Assembly (NCBI GenBank): GCA_027063305.1
Contig: JAMORY010000011.1
Location: 92,231-156,230, forward strand
Reading direction: 5' to 3'
DNA from: Sulfurovum sp.
GTDB lineage: Bacteria; Campylobacterota; Campylobacteria; Campylobacterales; Sulfurovaceae
Length of the DNA: 64,000 nt
Shown: positions 8,591 to 18,199 of the stretch, one piece after another
Layout: the number at the start of each line of letters is the position of its first letter
Position numbering within the stretch: the first letter of the stretch is position 1
Program-made: the position numbers and the translations under genes
The notes under the pieces: generated by a model
Seen by the model: only the letters and a program-made list of their open reading frames with translations
Databases searched by the model: none
What the model was told of the DNA's origin: nothing

Positions 8591-9243
8591 GATAGGAGTT
8601 CTCCTTTCTTCTTGAAGATGACCATATTCTTACCGTTCTGCGCGACCATTTCACATCCGTGCATCTGTGCAAGAACCTGAAATGTCTTTGCGGTAAAAAA
8701 GACAATATGGGTTGGATCCTTATGATAATACCATGAAAGGAATTGCTCAGGATCATTCGGATGGAACTGTGTCTGAATCGCCAAACTTCCCCCTGGTGTC
8801 AAACGTGACACCAGCTCGGCGAATATCAGCTTGGGCTGATGAAGGTGCTCGAATACCTCGGTAGAGACGATAAGGTCGTACCGTTTTTTGGTATAGTCGT
8901 CAGAAGGGTGATAGATCGGATCATAGGCATCACAGGCAATACCCCGGTCTTGAAGCATTGTGGCAAGTAGTGTGCTTCGACCGCATCCAAAATCCAGAGC
9001 ATGCGAGACATCCGTTCCCACATGAGGGAGAACGAAGTCTAAAAATCGCTGAAAGTATGCTCTGTACCCTTCATCATGAGGATCGTTCTCATGAAGATCA
9101 TAGCGGCTCTTTTGATCTTCTATCGGCTGGTAACAGGAGGGTGACTTGAAAATATATGCACAGGAACGACACCAGTGGTAGGTGATAGTCTCTGGTTTAT
9201 TCTTGAATGTCAGTGTCGAACCGTTGCATATATGGCACTTCAT
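8587..9243 (-). CDS. Class I SAM-dependent methyltransferase with N-terminal zinc-ribbon motif
   Basis: A 218-residue protein. The N-terminus has two Cys pairs (MKCHICNGS and WCRSCAYIF) suggesting a zinc ribbon. The SAM-binding core shows HALDFGCGRSTLLATML (motif I) and LIVSTEVFEHLHQP, as in methyltransf_11/23 proteins. ATG at 9243 was preferred because AAAGGGAG lies directly upstream; an upstream in-frame ATG lacks a site. Substrate not predictable. First gene of the minus-strand run to 5.9 kb. Confidence 0.82.
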   Translation of the reverse strand: MKCHICNGSTLTFKNKPETITYHWCRSCAYIFKSPSCYQPIEDQKSRYDLHENDPHDEGYRAYFQRFLDFVLPHVGTDVSHALDFGCGRSTLLATMLQDRGIACDAYDPIYHPSDDYTKKRYDLIVSTEVFEHLHQPKLIFAELVSRLTPGGSLAIQTQFHPNDPEQFLSWYYHKDPTHIVFFTAKTFQVLAQMHGCEMVAQNGKNMVIFKKKGELLS

Positions 9244-9325
9244 CAGCTCCCTTTCTTTGCATTCCATCCATTGAAATAGTAACCTCTTTACATTACTGAA
9301 GTATTAACTCTTCATAGATATCTGT

Positions 9326-9331
9326 TATAAT
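9326..9331 (+). promoter_or_regulatory. Promoter -10 for the TRAP binding-protein gene
   Basis: TATAAT at 9326-9331 in an AT-rich stretch, 50 bases before the ATG at 9382. Confidence 0.5.
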
Positions 9332-9381
9332 ACAAAAGATACTAGACAGATAGCGTTTTTGATAAAGGGTATGATAACAAA

Positions 9382-10479
9382 ATGGAACGAAGAGATTTTT
9401 TAAGTGCCACTGCTTTAGGTGCCGGATTACTTACTTTGGGAGGGTGTCACCGCCCTAAAGAGCAACAGAGTACAGATACGGCCGAACACTACAGAGGAAA
9501 AAAGGTCACGCTCAAACTGGCGACATCATGGCCGGCACACTTTCCTATTATGGGAACAGGTGTGGACAGATTTGCCAAACGCTGTTATGAACTTAGCGGC
9601 GGTACACTTGAGATCAAGGTCTTTGCCAAGAACATCCTTGTACCCGCAATGCAAGTGTTCGATGCCTGTTCGGCTGCACAGATTGATGCCTTTCATTCGG
9701 GTGTTTACTACTGGAAAGGGAAGAATCTTGCCTTCTCTATCTTCGGAGGAATGCCACTTGGGTTGACCAGTGAAGAGATGATCACATGGTTGAAGTTCGG
9801 CGGCGGGTATGAGCTGTGGCGTGAGCTTTACGGAAAGTTCAACCTCTACCCTCTCATTGGAGGAACGACAGGACCTCAGATGGGAGGATGGTTCAAAAAA
9901 CCCATTAACTCACTAGCAGACCTAAAAGGGTTGAAGATGCGTATTCCCGGACTGGGTGGAGAAGTAATGAAGCGTCTGGGTATCAATCCCGTACTGCTCC
10001 CTGCCGGTGAGATATATACGGCACTTGAGCGTGGTACTATCGATGCGACCGAATGGGTCGGACCGGCACTTGACAGAATGATGGGCTTTGACAAAGCGGC
10101 ACACTATTATTATACCGGATGGCATGAACCGGGTTCTATTCTTGAACTGACATTCAATAAAGCAAGATGGGAAAAACTCTCACCTGAACATCAAGCGATC
10201 ATTACCGCAGCGGCCGAAGAGATGACGGGTACGATGTTGCAAGAGTTCCGTTATGAAAATGCCAAAGCATTTGCATCACTCCCTTCATACGTTAAAGTGA
10301 TGTCATTTCCGACAGAGGTGATGAATGCAGCCAAAAAAGCATTAAAGGAAGTATTGGCCAAACAGAGTCAAGAGAGTACGGATTTTAAAAGGGTACTTCA
10401 AAGTTATGAAGCCTTTGCAAAGCTGAATAAACCATGGGACGATATCAGTACGAAGAACTTCCTAGAGATCAGAGGATAG
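9382..10479 (+). CDS. TRAP-type solute-binding protein, DctP/TakP family (lipoprotein, orphan)
   Basis: A 365-residue periplasmic binding protein. The N-terminus has a twin-arginine-like MERRDFLSATALGAG and a lipobox-like LTLGGC, so export by Tat with lipid anchoring is possible. The body has TRAP landmarks: KLATSWP, DLKGLKMRIPG, GEIYTALERGTIDATEWVGP and YYYTGWHEPG, close to TakP-type proteins for 2-oxo acids. No DctQ/DctM membrane genes are adjacent, so partners must be elsewhere. The ribosome site (AAAGGG) is about 12 bases upstream, longer than usual. Confidence 0.9.
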   Translation: MERRDFLSATALGAGLLTLGGCHRPKEQQSTDTAEHYRGKKVTLKLATSWPAHFPIMGTGVDRFAKRCYELSGGTLEIKVFAKNILVPAMQVFDACSAAQIDAFHSGVYYWKGKNLAFSIFGGMPLGLTSEEMITWLKFGGGYELWRELYGKFNLYPLIGGTTGPQMGGWFKKPINSLADLKGLKMRIPGLGGEVMKRLGINPVLLPAGEIYTALERGTIDATEWVGPALDRMMGFDKAAHYYYTGWHEPGSILELTFNKARWEKLSPEHQAIITAAAEEMTGTMLQEFRYENAKAFASLPSYVKVMSFPTEVMNAAKKALKEVLAKQSQESTDFKRVLQSYEAFAKLNKPWDDISTKNFLEIRG

Positions 10480-10579
10480 TTCTTCTACCGTCCCTTGCGG
10501 TTTCTAACTTATAACGTATTCAATTCTAACAATCCCGTCACAGGCATGCGGGATTAATGAAGTAAGGAGATTAGGATTT

Positions 10580-10620
10580 TTGTTCGGTCACCGTTTCATT
10601 GGCTCTTGATAACCGAACAA
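10580..10620. repeat. Intergenic inverted repeat between convergent genes
   Basis: TTGTTCGGT at 10580-10588 pairs with ACCGAACAA at 10612-10620 across a 23-base loop. It lies between the TRAP gene and the end of the Spy-like gene. Neither strand has a T run, so an intrinsic terminator is doubtful. A weaker AATCCCG/CGGGATT pair lies near 10530-10556. Confidence 0.5.
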
Positions 10621-10661
10621 GAGAATTATAGCTACTAAGCATTACCGCAGTATTACTTCCG

Positions 10662-10976
10662 TTACTCCCAGAACGGTAAAATAACTGCAAGTTGCTCTTC
10701 GCTGAGAATATGTGTCGTATCATAGATACATTTAAGATGGATACGGGTCGCCTCCAGCTTCAACTCTGCGATCTTCTTAAGCTGTGCTTCCACACTCTTA
10801 GGTGCTTCTTTGTCTATCATCGCCTCTGCCACTTCCATTTCCAAGGGACGGAGTGCCTGTTTGATCTTCCCGATACCCGCAAGGGTCTCTTTGCGTACTT
10901 TCAGTAGTTTGCTCTTCTGCTCATCGCTCAACCCCAGTTTTGCTTTATCCCAATTCTGCATCAAGAGCTTGGTCAT
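10662..10976 (-). CDS. Spy/CpxP-like (LTXXQ) protein lacking its own signal peptide
   Basis: A 104-residue all-helical protein with GLSDEQKSKLLKVRKE and HILSEEQLAVILPFW, resembling the paired LTxxQ motifs of Spy/CpxP periplasmic chaperones and metal-resistance proteins. From ATG 10976 there is no signal peptide. Upstream the same frame runs through 13 sense codons to the TGA that ends the cytochrome gene, so the two ORFs are in one frame with only that stop between them. It may be a second cistron (GAGG about 11 bases upstream) or the tail of a broken cytochrome-Spy fusion. Confidence 0.65.
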   Translation of the reverse strand: MTKLLMQNWDKAKLGLSDEQKSKLLKVRKETLAGIGKIKQALRPLEMEVAEAMIDKEAPKSVEAQLKKIAELKLEATRIHLKCIYDTTHILSEEQLAVILPFWE

Positions 10977-11015
10977 ATGTGGGAGTACCTCGGAATTTAT
11001 CAGGAACGGTGAAGA

Positions 11016-11437
11016 TCATAGTGCACGCATCGCATTGTTTCGAAGGATTTCTTTGATCATACGTACGAATGCAGGATGCGGATAGATCTCAATAAGGCAG
11101 TCTGCAATATGTCCCAGCTCTTGAGGTGTGACCTTTCCTTTGAGTGGAGGCATCACACCGAACTTTGCAACTTTGTTCGACTCACACACCGACTTGGAGG
11201 CACTAGGATGTTGAACATAGTCGATAATAAATGCTTTTTGTGCCGCTTTATCGCGAATAGCATCTTTGAGGTGGAACAGCACTGCATCGAATGCAGGCGC
11301 TTTAAGTGTAGGGATCTGCTCAGGCTCAGGTTTCTCCAACATGTGACACGAAGCACAATGTTGCTTTATAAGCGATTTCCCCTCCCCTGCGAACATCAGT
11401 ACTGATGCAGCTATATAAAAAATAATGATCTTTTCAT
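11016..11437 (-). pseudogene. Monohaem cytochrome c, frameshifted in codons 2-3
   Basis: The body has one haem site (CASCH) and a likely distal methionine in VMPPLKG. Its frame has no ATG before the sequence reading KIIIFYIAASVLMFAGEG, plainly the core of a signal peptide. A well-placed ATG at 11437, with AAGGA upstream, lies in another frame: ATGAAAAGATC reads into TAG after eight codons. One extra A in the run (plus-strand T run 11431-11434) would give MKKIIIFYIAASVLMF and restore the gene. So a 1-base loss appears to have separated start and body. Internal initiation at the ATG at 11396 would make an unexported protein. Confidence 0.7.
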
Positions 11438-11479
11438 TTATAATCCTTGATATTTTTAGTTTAGGAATTATAATGATTA

Positions 11480-11514
11480 AATGTTATGGGTATGCAGGGT
11501 TATTAGATGTGCCC
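11480..11514 (-). repeat. Solo 35-bp copy of the MITE left end
   Basis: The reverse complement of 11480-11514 is identical over 35 bases to 1618-1652. Homology stops abruptly at its inner side, and no matching opposite end is visible in the preceding 100 bases. The outer flank is TTAA. It is a decayed element or one-ended remnant, about 10 kb from the intact copy in opposite orientation. Confidence 0.85.
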
Positions 11515-11537
11515 TTAATTTAAAGTGAACTCTCTAT

Positions 11538-13296
11538 TTAATGAACATCGATATCACACTCCAAGAGGTTTGCTTCTTCACTTTCGACCCATGTATGGCT
11601 GTTTGCCAAAGCAATACTCCCTCCATCCGTCTCAATTTTGAAGTAGAGGCAGTATGTGCCTTTTTTGATCGGATCAAGATCAACATGATACGTTACTTCA
11701 TGCGCTTCTTGCCCGTACCATTTACGAATATTCTCCGTAAGAGGAAGAATATAGCGGTCGGTATCATTCATCAGTAAAAAAGAGACGGAAGCATTTCTAT
11801 AAGGGGCAGCATATCCCTTGTTTTCAAAAGAGAAGCGAATATCAAGGTCGGCATCATCGTAAGAGAGTTCAAGTTGTGTCGCTTCAAGTCTATAGCCTAG
11901 GTTTTGGGCTATTTTTTCATAACACCCCTGATCTTTCCACTTCTCTATTACATCGGGGTGGTAGGCATCATTGAGAAAAGAGAAGTGAAGGGTTTTAAGT
12001 TGTGCTAGGGTATTGGGGCAGTTGCTTAGTTGTGCGTCATCTCCATCACCGATACCACAAGTCTCACCACCCATTGGTGTGTACTGCGTATCGTTCGCTA
12101 CGTAAGCACGCCAAAAATCGATATTGTCGCTCATATAGGTTCCCGCATCTGTTTGGTTGACCAAAAAGCAGTCGTTGTGGTGTCCCACATGGCTTGAAAG
12201 TTGTGTACTATAGGCTGTTTGAGGAGTGATCATACCTGTATCTCCCACTTCACCGTAGCTCTCACTCTCACCAAAGAGTAACTCTTTATGCATAGGGGTA
12301 CGTATTTGTAGATAGGTTTGTGGGAATATTGCTGCAAGTTTTTCCACAAGCTCCCGTCTATTCTCGATGTAGCCGTCTGTTCCCTCTTCGAAGTCACCGC
12401 TGAAGCTGTGCCACTCTCCCCATGCACCGATCAATCCTGCCTGTAGTACGGAGATAGTATGGGTATATTGTTGCAATAGGGGTGTCAGTTGATCCAAGTG
12501 TGAGAGGATAAGCGCTTTCTCCGGATCGGGTGAATCGATACTGTCTCGATACTTAATACGCAAGATCAATCCTATATGTGCTGTTTGCGCATCTTGTAGA
12601 TTTTTCTCGATCGTAGAGAGAAGTGAGTCAGGAAGTGTTTGTGTCTCATTGTAGTCGGAGAGATCGATGGGTGCATAGACCAGTCTATAACCTTCGTTAT
12701 AGGCTGCTTCATACGCATTATAGTCACGCTCTTTCTCCAAACCGTAACTGGCATCATAGAAACCTCTGTCCGGGTTTATGAGATTTAAAGAAGCGTTCGA
12801 TTCATACTGTTGTGATTGTGTGATAGGGGTAACTATGACATACCGATATACAGGATCCGCTTCATTTCCGGAAGTGTCACTGACACGGTACGTAAGTTGA
12901 TAGGTTCCACTATGTAAAGTATCGACTTCTCCGCTACGGATTATTTGATCTGTCAAATTTCCATCTTGTTCATCATATGCTTCTGCACCGGGATCGACAA
13001 AGGGTGTTTTTGCTCTGATCGTAATGGTTTTGGTACCTTTAAGCTCAATGATCGGACTAACGGAGTCCACAGGAGAGAGCACCCAGCCCACTGGAACATC
13101 GCAGGGGGTGGGAAAATCTTTCTCTTCACCTGTTTCAGGGTTATAAGCATGCGTAACGACTGACTTCACTACCGTTTTCATCATTATCGCTCTGATTAAG
13201 ATCAACACTAGTTTGATCGCTGACGGAACCTCCACTACAGCCATTAAGCATCCAAAGGCTTACCATCCCTAAAATAATTGTTTGATATCGATATAT
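11538..13296 (-). pseudogene. DUF4874/DUF4832 lipoprotein with Ig-like DUF5011 domain, frameshifted after its signal peptide
   Basis: The body (readable from 13244) has an Ig-like segment with TPFVDPGAEAYDEQDGNLT and DTSGNEADP typical of DUF5011, then DUF4874 (NPDRGFYDASYG, LILRIKYRD, GAWGEWHSF) and DUF4832 to a natural stop. The signal and lipobox (IILGMVSLWMLNGCSGG) lie in a different frame, ending at 13141. Dropping one A from the AAAA run of GATGAAAACGG (about 13178) joins them. The signal frame has AAGGAG at a good distance from ATATATCGA, where an ATG is expected, so the start codon may be mutated to ATA (13296). Surface glycan-related function is only a guess. Confidence 0.7.
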
Positions 13297-13407
13297 ATTA
13301 AACTCCTTGTGCCTACCATTATAGCAAAACCTCATGCGTGAAATATTAAGAAGATTCGGCAAACTATGCTATAATGAATACTATTTCACTTTTGAAAAGG
13401 AGTATGA

Positions 13408-14356
13408 TTGTATAGGTTTTTTATACTACTTTTGGTGATCTGGGGCTTAGTGGGTGTGAGAGCCGTACGCAAAAACCTCTGAAGATCGCAGCAAACCAGT
13501 GGGTGGGGTATACACCGCTTTTCTATGCCAATGAGATGGGATGGTTGGAAGAGGACGGCTTTACGCTGAAGTTCGTCAGCGCACTTTCCGAGAGCTTGAA
13601 CCTTTTTCATACCCGTTCTGTCGATATTATGACATCGACGCAGTATGAGTATATGCAAGCGAGAAGAGAGAACGACCATGTTGTACCGATGATCCTCTTC
13701 GACCGTTCCAACAGTGGTGATATGATACTTTCGAACACAACACTTGATGTCATAAAGCATGCATCCAAGATGTCTATCTCGAACAAGAGAGTATCAATAC
13801 CGTACTGCTCAATGACTTTATTCGAAAATATCATATCCCGTATGAGCGGTTGCAGGTGCATGAGATGAATCCTTTTGATCTCAAATCCTTCATGCCGACA
13901 AATGATCCCGTACTCATTATCACCTATGCCCCCTATGATGTCAAACTGCTTGCACACGGTTTTCATGTTATAGACTCGACACGAACCATGCAGACCCTGC
14001 TTGTAGTGGATTTTCTCTGTGCTGACAGAGCACTTATTGTACAGGAACAGAAACGCTTTAAAAAGCTCAAAGCCCATATTGACCGTGCGATCGAAGTGAG
14101 TCAAACCGACCCCAAGCACTATTTTGATGTGGTCGTTCCCTATTTGCAAGAGAAGGACTTTCGCCATTTCAAAGAGGAACTCTCTGCTATAGAATGGATC
14201 AACCACCCTACTTCCATATTTTTAAAGAAGCTTCAAAACACCATATCGAGACAGGAAGTATTATCCCATGAAACGGATCAAAACAGGACACTTTTTCGGT
14301 ATATTGCTTCTTCTTTTCACCATCTTCTACCTCGTTCGGACATGGTACTACTATGA
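13408..14356 (+). pseudogene. NMT1/SsuA-like ABC substrate-binding lipoprotein, two frameshifts
   Basis: Reading from TTG 13408 (AAGGAG upstream) gives a hydrophobic leader RFFILLLVIWGLVG, whose lipobox Cys and mature start (CESRTQKPLKIAANQWVG) lie in the next frame. Adding one G at 13452-13454 restores GLVGCES. The second frame carries NMT1-like sequence (YTPLFYANEMGWLEEDG) and breaks at about 13768-13775, after which YLEQESINTVLLNDF continues in a third frame to 14356. Both breaks fit 1-base deletions. The C-terminus overlaps the GGDEF-EAL gene; its ancestral end is unclear. Such proteins usually feed an ABC transporter or a sensor. Confidence 0.75.
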
Positions 14357-16227
14357 AGTGACCCGTAGCGATGTGCAGAAGACCATCTACCAAAACCTGC
14401 GAAATACCCTGCTTGAGGCCAAGGAGGAGTTGGGAAGGGATAATCCGCACTACTCCGTTATGCGTAATCTCATTACCCGTCTGGAGAACAACAACGATAC
14501 CATCGACTGTCTCTCGTTCGTACAGGATAATACGGTTGTATTCTCATCCGATCCACGAACGATCGGTACCCGCTTCGACCCAACCAAGAGTCTGTCCGTT
14601 CTTGATGTCAATAGCGATATGATCTTCGATATTCCCATACTTCATTTTTGGAATACATACTATAGAGATAAGAACCGATACACCTTCTATGTAGTTGCCC
14701 ATCTTTACGAAGCCTTCAGTCAGCATCTTTTTCATGAGAAGATGAAACACTTCCTGATCTTTTCAGGGATCGTTCCGACACTCTTGATCCTCTTTATCTG
14801 GTGGGTATTGCGCCGTATGATCATTCTCCCGCTAGAAGAGTTAGAACGCATGATCAAAAAACGTGAGATCACGACCCAACCCCATTCTCTCCTTAAAGAG
14901 ATAAACGATCTGGGTGCGATCTTGAAAGAGACCTTCGAACAGCTAAAAAGCAGATCAGCACACTGGATTATATGGCACGTTACGATATGTTGACCGGACT
15001 TCCCAACCGCCACCATATGCAAGAGCATATCGACAGGCTCATTCAAAACAAAGAGGTTCGGTACTTTTCTCTGCTCTATCTCGATCTTGACCAGTTCAAG
15101 CAGATCAACGACACCGAAGGGCATGATATAGGGGATGTCATTTTAAGTACGGTTAGCGAACGATTAAATGCACTTTTGGAAAAAGGGGATACTGTCGGGC
15201 GTATCGGTGGGGATGAGTTTCTCTACTGTACCCTTCAAACAGATGAGCAAAGCCTTGATGCACTTATCTTATAAAGAAGATCAGTGCCGCCTTGAGCGAA
15301 CCGTTCATCCATCATGCAAAGGAGTACCATTTGGGTGTTAGCATCGGTATCGCACGTTTTCCTGAAGATGGTCAGAACCGTATCACACTCATTAAACATG
15401 CCGATATTGCACTCTATGAAGCCAAGCATCAAGGTCGTAACCGTGCAATATTCTTCGATGATGCCCTTGCTCAGGCATTGATGAAAGAGGCAAAGCTGAC
15501 CAGAGAGATGGAGCGTTCGCTCAAGTCGGGTGACTTTATGCTCTACTACCAGCCTCAAGTCTCCATTGAAAGCGAAAAGATCATCGGTCTTGAAGCACTA
15601 CTTCGATGGAGACACCCTGAGTACGGTATGGTCTCACCCGATACCTTTATCCCTATTGCAGAGAAGAACGGTTTTATTTTAGAACTGGGACACTATATAC
15701 TCGAAAAAGCGTGTCAAAGCCTTCAAGCCTTTAATAAACAAGGCATAGAGATAACCATTTCGGTCAATCTCTCGACCATATAGATACGAAAGGAGCTCTT
15801 AGATGAGATCGGTACGCTTATCGAAAAATACGGTATCGACAAGGCCAACCTGCATTTGGAGATCACCGAAATGGTACTGATGGAAAACCTCGATGAGAAT
15901 ATCAAGACCCTGCATGCCCTTCATGATGCAGGCTATCAAATATCCCTTGATGATTTTGGTACAGGGTACTCCTCTCTTGCCTATTTGCGTATGATGCCGG
16001 TACATATTCTCAAGATCGACAAAAGCTTTGTCATGCAGCTTGGCTCACAAAAAGATGCGCATGCGCTAGTAGAGGGGATCATCGCACTCGAACATGCACT
16101 TGATCTCTATGTCATTGCCGAAGGGGTAGAGAGTGAAGAGAATCTGCTCTTTCTCCAAGAGTGCCGCTGTGACAGTTATCTGGGGTACTACTTCAGTCCG
16201 CCGGAGATCGTATCACGCTACTTCTAA
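14268..16227 (+). pseudogene. Membrane GGDEF-EAL (c-di-GMP turnover) protein, two frameshifts and one nonsense codon
   Basis: ATG 14268 opens a sensor with a TM helix (GILLLLFTIFYLV), a periplasmic domain of about 150 residues, a second TM (FLIFSGIVPTLLILFIWWVL) and a HAMP-like linker. At about 14945 the A5 run in CTAAAAAGCAG is one A short, moving GGDEF (DMLTGLPNR, GRIGGDEF) out of frame. At about 15265-15272 another 1-base loss separates the end of GGDEF. An in-frame TAG at 15781-15783 interrupts the EAL domain (GLEALLRWRHPE before it, DDFGTGYSSLAYL after it). Catalytic motifs of both domains are still readable, so decay is recent. No full-length protein can be made. Confidence 0.85.
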
Positions 16228-16232
16228 GACGC

Positions 16233-17678
16233 TTACTTCATCGCCGTAAGCGTCTGGTACTCATGCAGGGCGTAATCATCGGTCATTCCACTGATATAAT
16301 CGACAATAAGCCGAACACGATAGTACCACTCCAACAATCTAAATGATGCTTCATCTTGCTTCTTGATAGCCTCGACACTGTTCTTGTATGCCACGATCTG
16401 CTTAGGTGATATCCTCCGTATCAGACGCATGGAGATAAAGCAGTCTATCTTCTTCTCTGCTAAAAGTGCCTCAATATCCGATACATCCAGCTCAAGCAGC
16501 GGTTTGTAGATATTGAATAGCCCATTGATAATGGTATATCCTTGCATCTCCAGTGTCTGCACCTCTTTATGTCGGTAGATATGTCTACGCGATACCTCTT
16601 GCAGGATCTTGATCGCTTTGTAATAGGTACTCTCTTTATCATACTCTAGCAGCGGCGCATCAAAAGAGCCTTCAAAGATCGCTTCATGATTGGCAAGATA
16701 TATCTCCACCACATACTTTACCAGTGCAGTCACAAGATTGGCGCGTGTCAAGGTAAAGAACATATTGAACTGATAGGGCTCTTGATCTTTTTTTGCCTTT
16801 TCATACTGCTTCCTCACCACTTCTAAAAGATACGTCTCCCCTTGCTTTTGGCACGCTTGGGTAATGAGCGTATAGACTTCATCGAGCGTGAGTATCCCCT
16901 TTTCTACCGAATCTTCCAGATCGGCGGTCAGGTAGGAGATGTCATCTGCCGCTTCCATAATGTAGGTAATAGGAAAACGGTGTCCAGGTATAACCCCCAA
17001 GATCTGCCACATCGTCTCAATTTGCTCTTTTTCGCTATAGAAGTAACCCGGTTTTTTACGGATATAGCTTAAGGGCTCTCCCTCTGCCGGCGGGCTCTCG
17101 AATGCACCGCGGGTATATTTGAGTACAGAGAGTATCTGCATATAGGAGAGGTTAAGACGCTGAAGTTTGGTAATAAGCCGAATGGCCTGTGCATTGCCGT
17201 CATAGTTGCAGAGGTCTTGCCAGAGTATATGCTTAAGCTCTAATGACGCTTCATCGGTGGCAGGGAAAGCATGCCATATCTTATACAAGTGTTCCTCTAT
17301 CCATTTATTGATCGTCTGCTCGGCAAAGTGCCCAAATGGGGGATTTCCAATGTCATGTAATAGACTGGTCATCTCGGAAGTGGAGACAAAAGCGTTCTCA
17401 AGTCCATCGAGACGGTACGTTTCCAAGCCCTCTTCTTTGAGCTTTGCCAAAATGCTTTTGCCAATAAAACGTGCTGTTTGCGCCACCTCCAACGAGTGTG
17501 TTAAACGGGTACGGATGGAAGCGTTTAGCTCCAAAGCAAAGACTTGCGTACGCTTTTGCAGACGTCGCATCCCGGAAGAGGAGAGAATACGCCCTCTATC
17601 GCTCTCTACGGAGTAGTCAAGCTCTTTAATAGGATAGAACTCACGGTGTGTTGTCAATCGTTTTTGGTAGTCTATCAT
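16233..17678 (-). CDS. dgt: Deoxyguanosinetriphosphate triphosphohydrolase (dGTPase)
   Basis: An HD-domain hydrolase of 481 residues converting dGTP to deoxyguanosine and triphosphate. The HD metal site is visible in RTRLTHSLEVAQTAR and SLLHDIGNPPFGHFAE, with AADDISYLTADLEDS later. Long dNTPases of this type control dNTP pools and can limit phage replication. Convergent with the GGDEF-EAL pseudogene five bases away; upstream arfB is on the same strand. Confidence 0.92.
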   Translation of the reverse strand: MIDYQKRLTTHREFYPIKELDYSVESDRGRILSSSGMRRLQKRTQVFALELNASIRTRLTHSLEVAQTARFIGKSILAKLKEEGLETYRLDGLENAFVSTSEMTSLLHDIGNPPFGHFAEQTINKWIEEHLYKIWHAFPATDEASLELKHILWQDLCNYDGNAQAIRLITKLQRLNLSYMQILSVLKYTRGAFESPPAEGEPLSYIRKKPGYFYSEKEQIETMWQILGVIPGHRFPITYIMEAADDISYLTADLEDSVEKGILTLDEVYTLITQACQKQGETYLLEVVRKQYEKAKKDQEPYQFNMFFTLTRANLVTALVKYVVEIYLANHEAIFEGSFDAPLLEYDKESTYYKAIKILQEVSRRHIYRHKEVQTLEMQGYTIINGLFNIYKPLLELDVSDIEALLAEKKIDCFISMRLIRRISPKQIVAYKNSVEAIKKQDEASFRLLEWYYRVRLIVDYISGMTDDYALHEYQTLTAMK

Positions 17679-17729
17679 AGAAAACCCTTTTGTGTATGAT
17701 CGTATAGTGTAGCAAAAAGGATCAAAACT

Positions 17730-18152
17730 TTAGATATCTTTTACCCGTCCACGTAACTTCTTTTTGTTCGAGTGCTTCTTTTTAGAAAGCAGACGCCGCT
17801 TTACAGAGCCTTTTGTAGGCTTGGTCGGTACCCTCTTCTTCTGCGTGACATTCACACTTTTGATGAGCTCTACCAGACGCTCCAGAGCCTCTTCTCTGTT
17901 CTGCTCCTGAGAGCGGTGCTGCTGGGACTTGATGACAATGATGCCATCCTTGGTGATGCGTTTGTCTTTGAGTGAGAGCAGCTTCTCTTTGTAGGATTCA
18001 GGCAGAGAAGAGGCAGCAATGTCAAAACGCAGGTGTATCGCAGCAGAGACCTTGTTGACCTTCTGCCCGCCTGACCCCTGCGCACGTATGGCACTTATCT
18101 CTATGTCATTTTCATCGAGAGTAATGGTGTTGGAGATTTTCAGGTTTGCCAT
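17730..18152 (-). CDS. arfB: Alternative ribosome-rescue factor ArfB (peptidyl-tRNA hydrolase)
   Basis: A 140-residue protein with the GGQ motif (RAQGSGGQKVNKVSAA) that hydrolyses peptidyl-tRNA on stalled ribosomes, and the Lys/Arg-rich C-terminal tail (SKKKHSNKKKLRGR) that occupies the empty mRNA channel. ATG at 18152 was chosen because AAAGGATC precedes it and family members begin just before the GGQ domain; the open frame upstream has no family similarity. Lies between rsmE and dgt. Confidence 0.93.
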   Translation of the reverse strand: MANLKISNTITLDENDIEISAIRAQGSGGQKVNKVSAAIHLRFDIAASSLPESYKEKLLSLKDKRITKDGIIVIKSQQHRSQEQNREEALERLVELIKSVNVTQKKRVPTKPTKGSVKRRLLSKKKHSNKKKLRGRVKDI

Positions 18153-18199
18153 AATGAAGATCCTTTGAAAGTGGCTATATGCGCTATTATATCTATTTT

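Noticed and set aside
11016..16227. All frameshifts as sequencing errors
   Set aside because: Several lie in short homopolymers, so single cases could be errors. But the clustering in one strip, an in-frame TAG and a missing start codon, with intact housekeeping genes around, favour real decay. Read data are needed for certainty.
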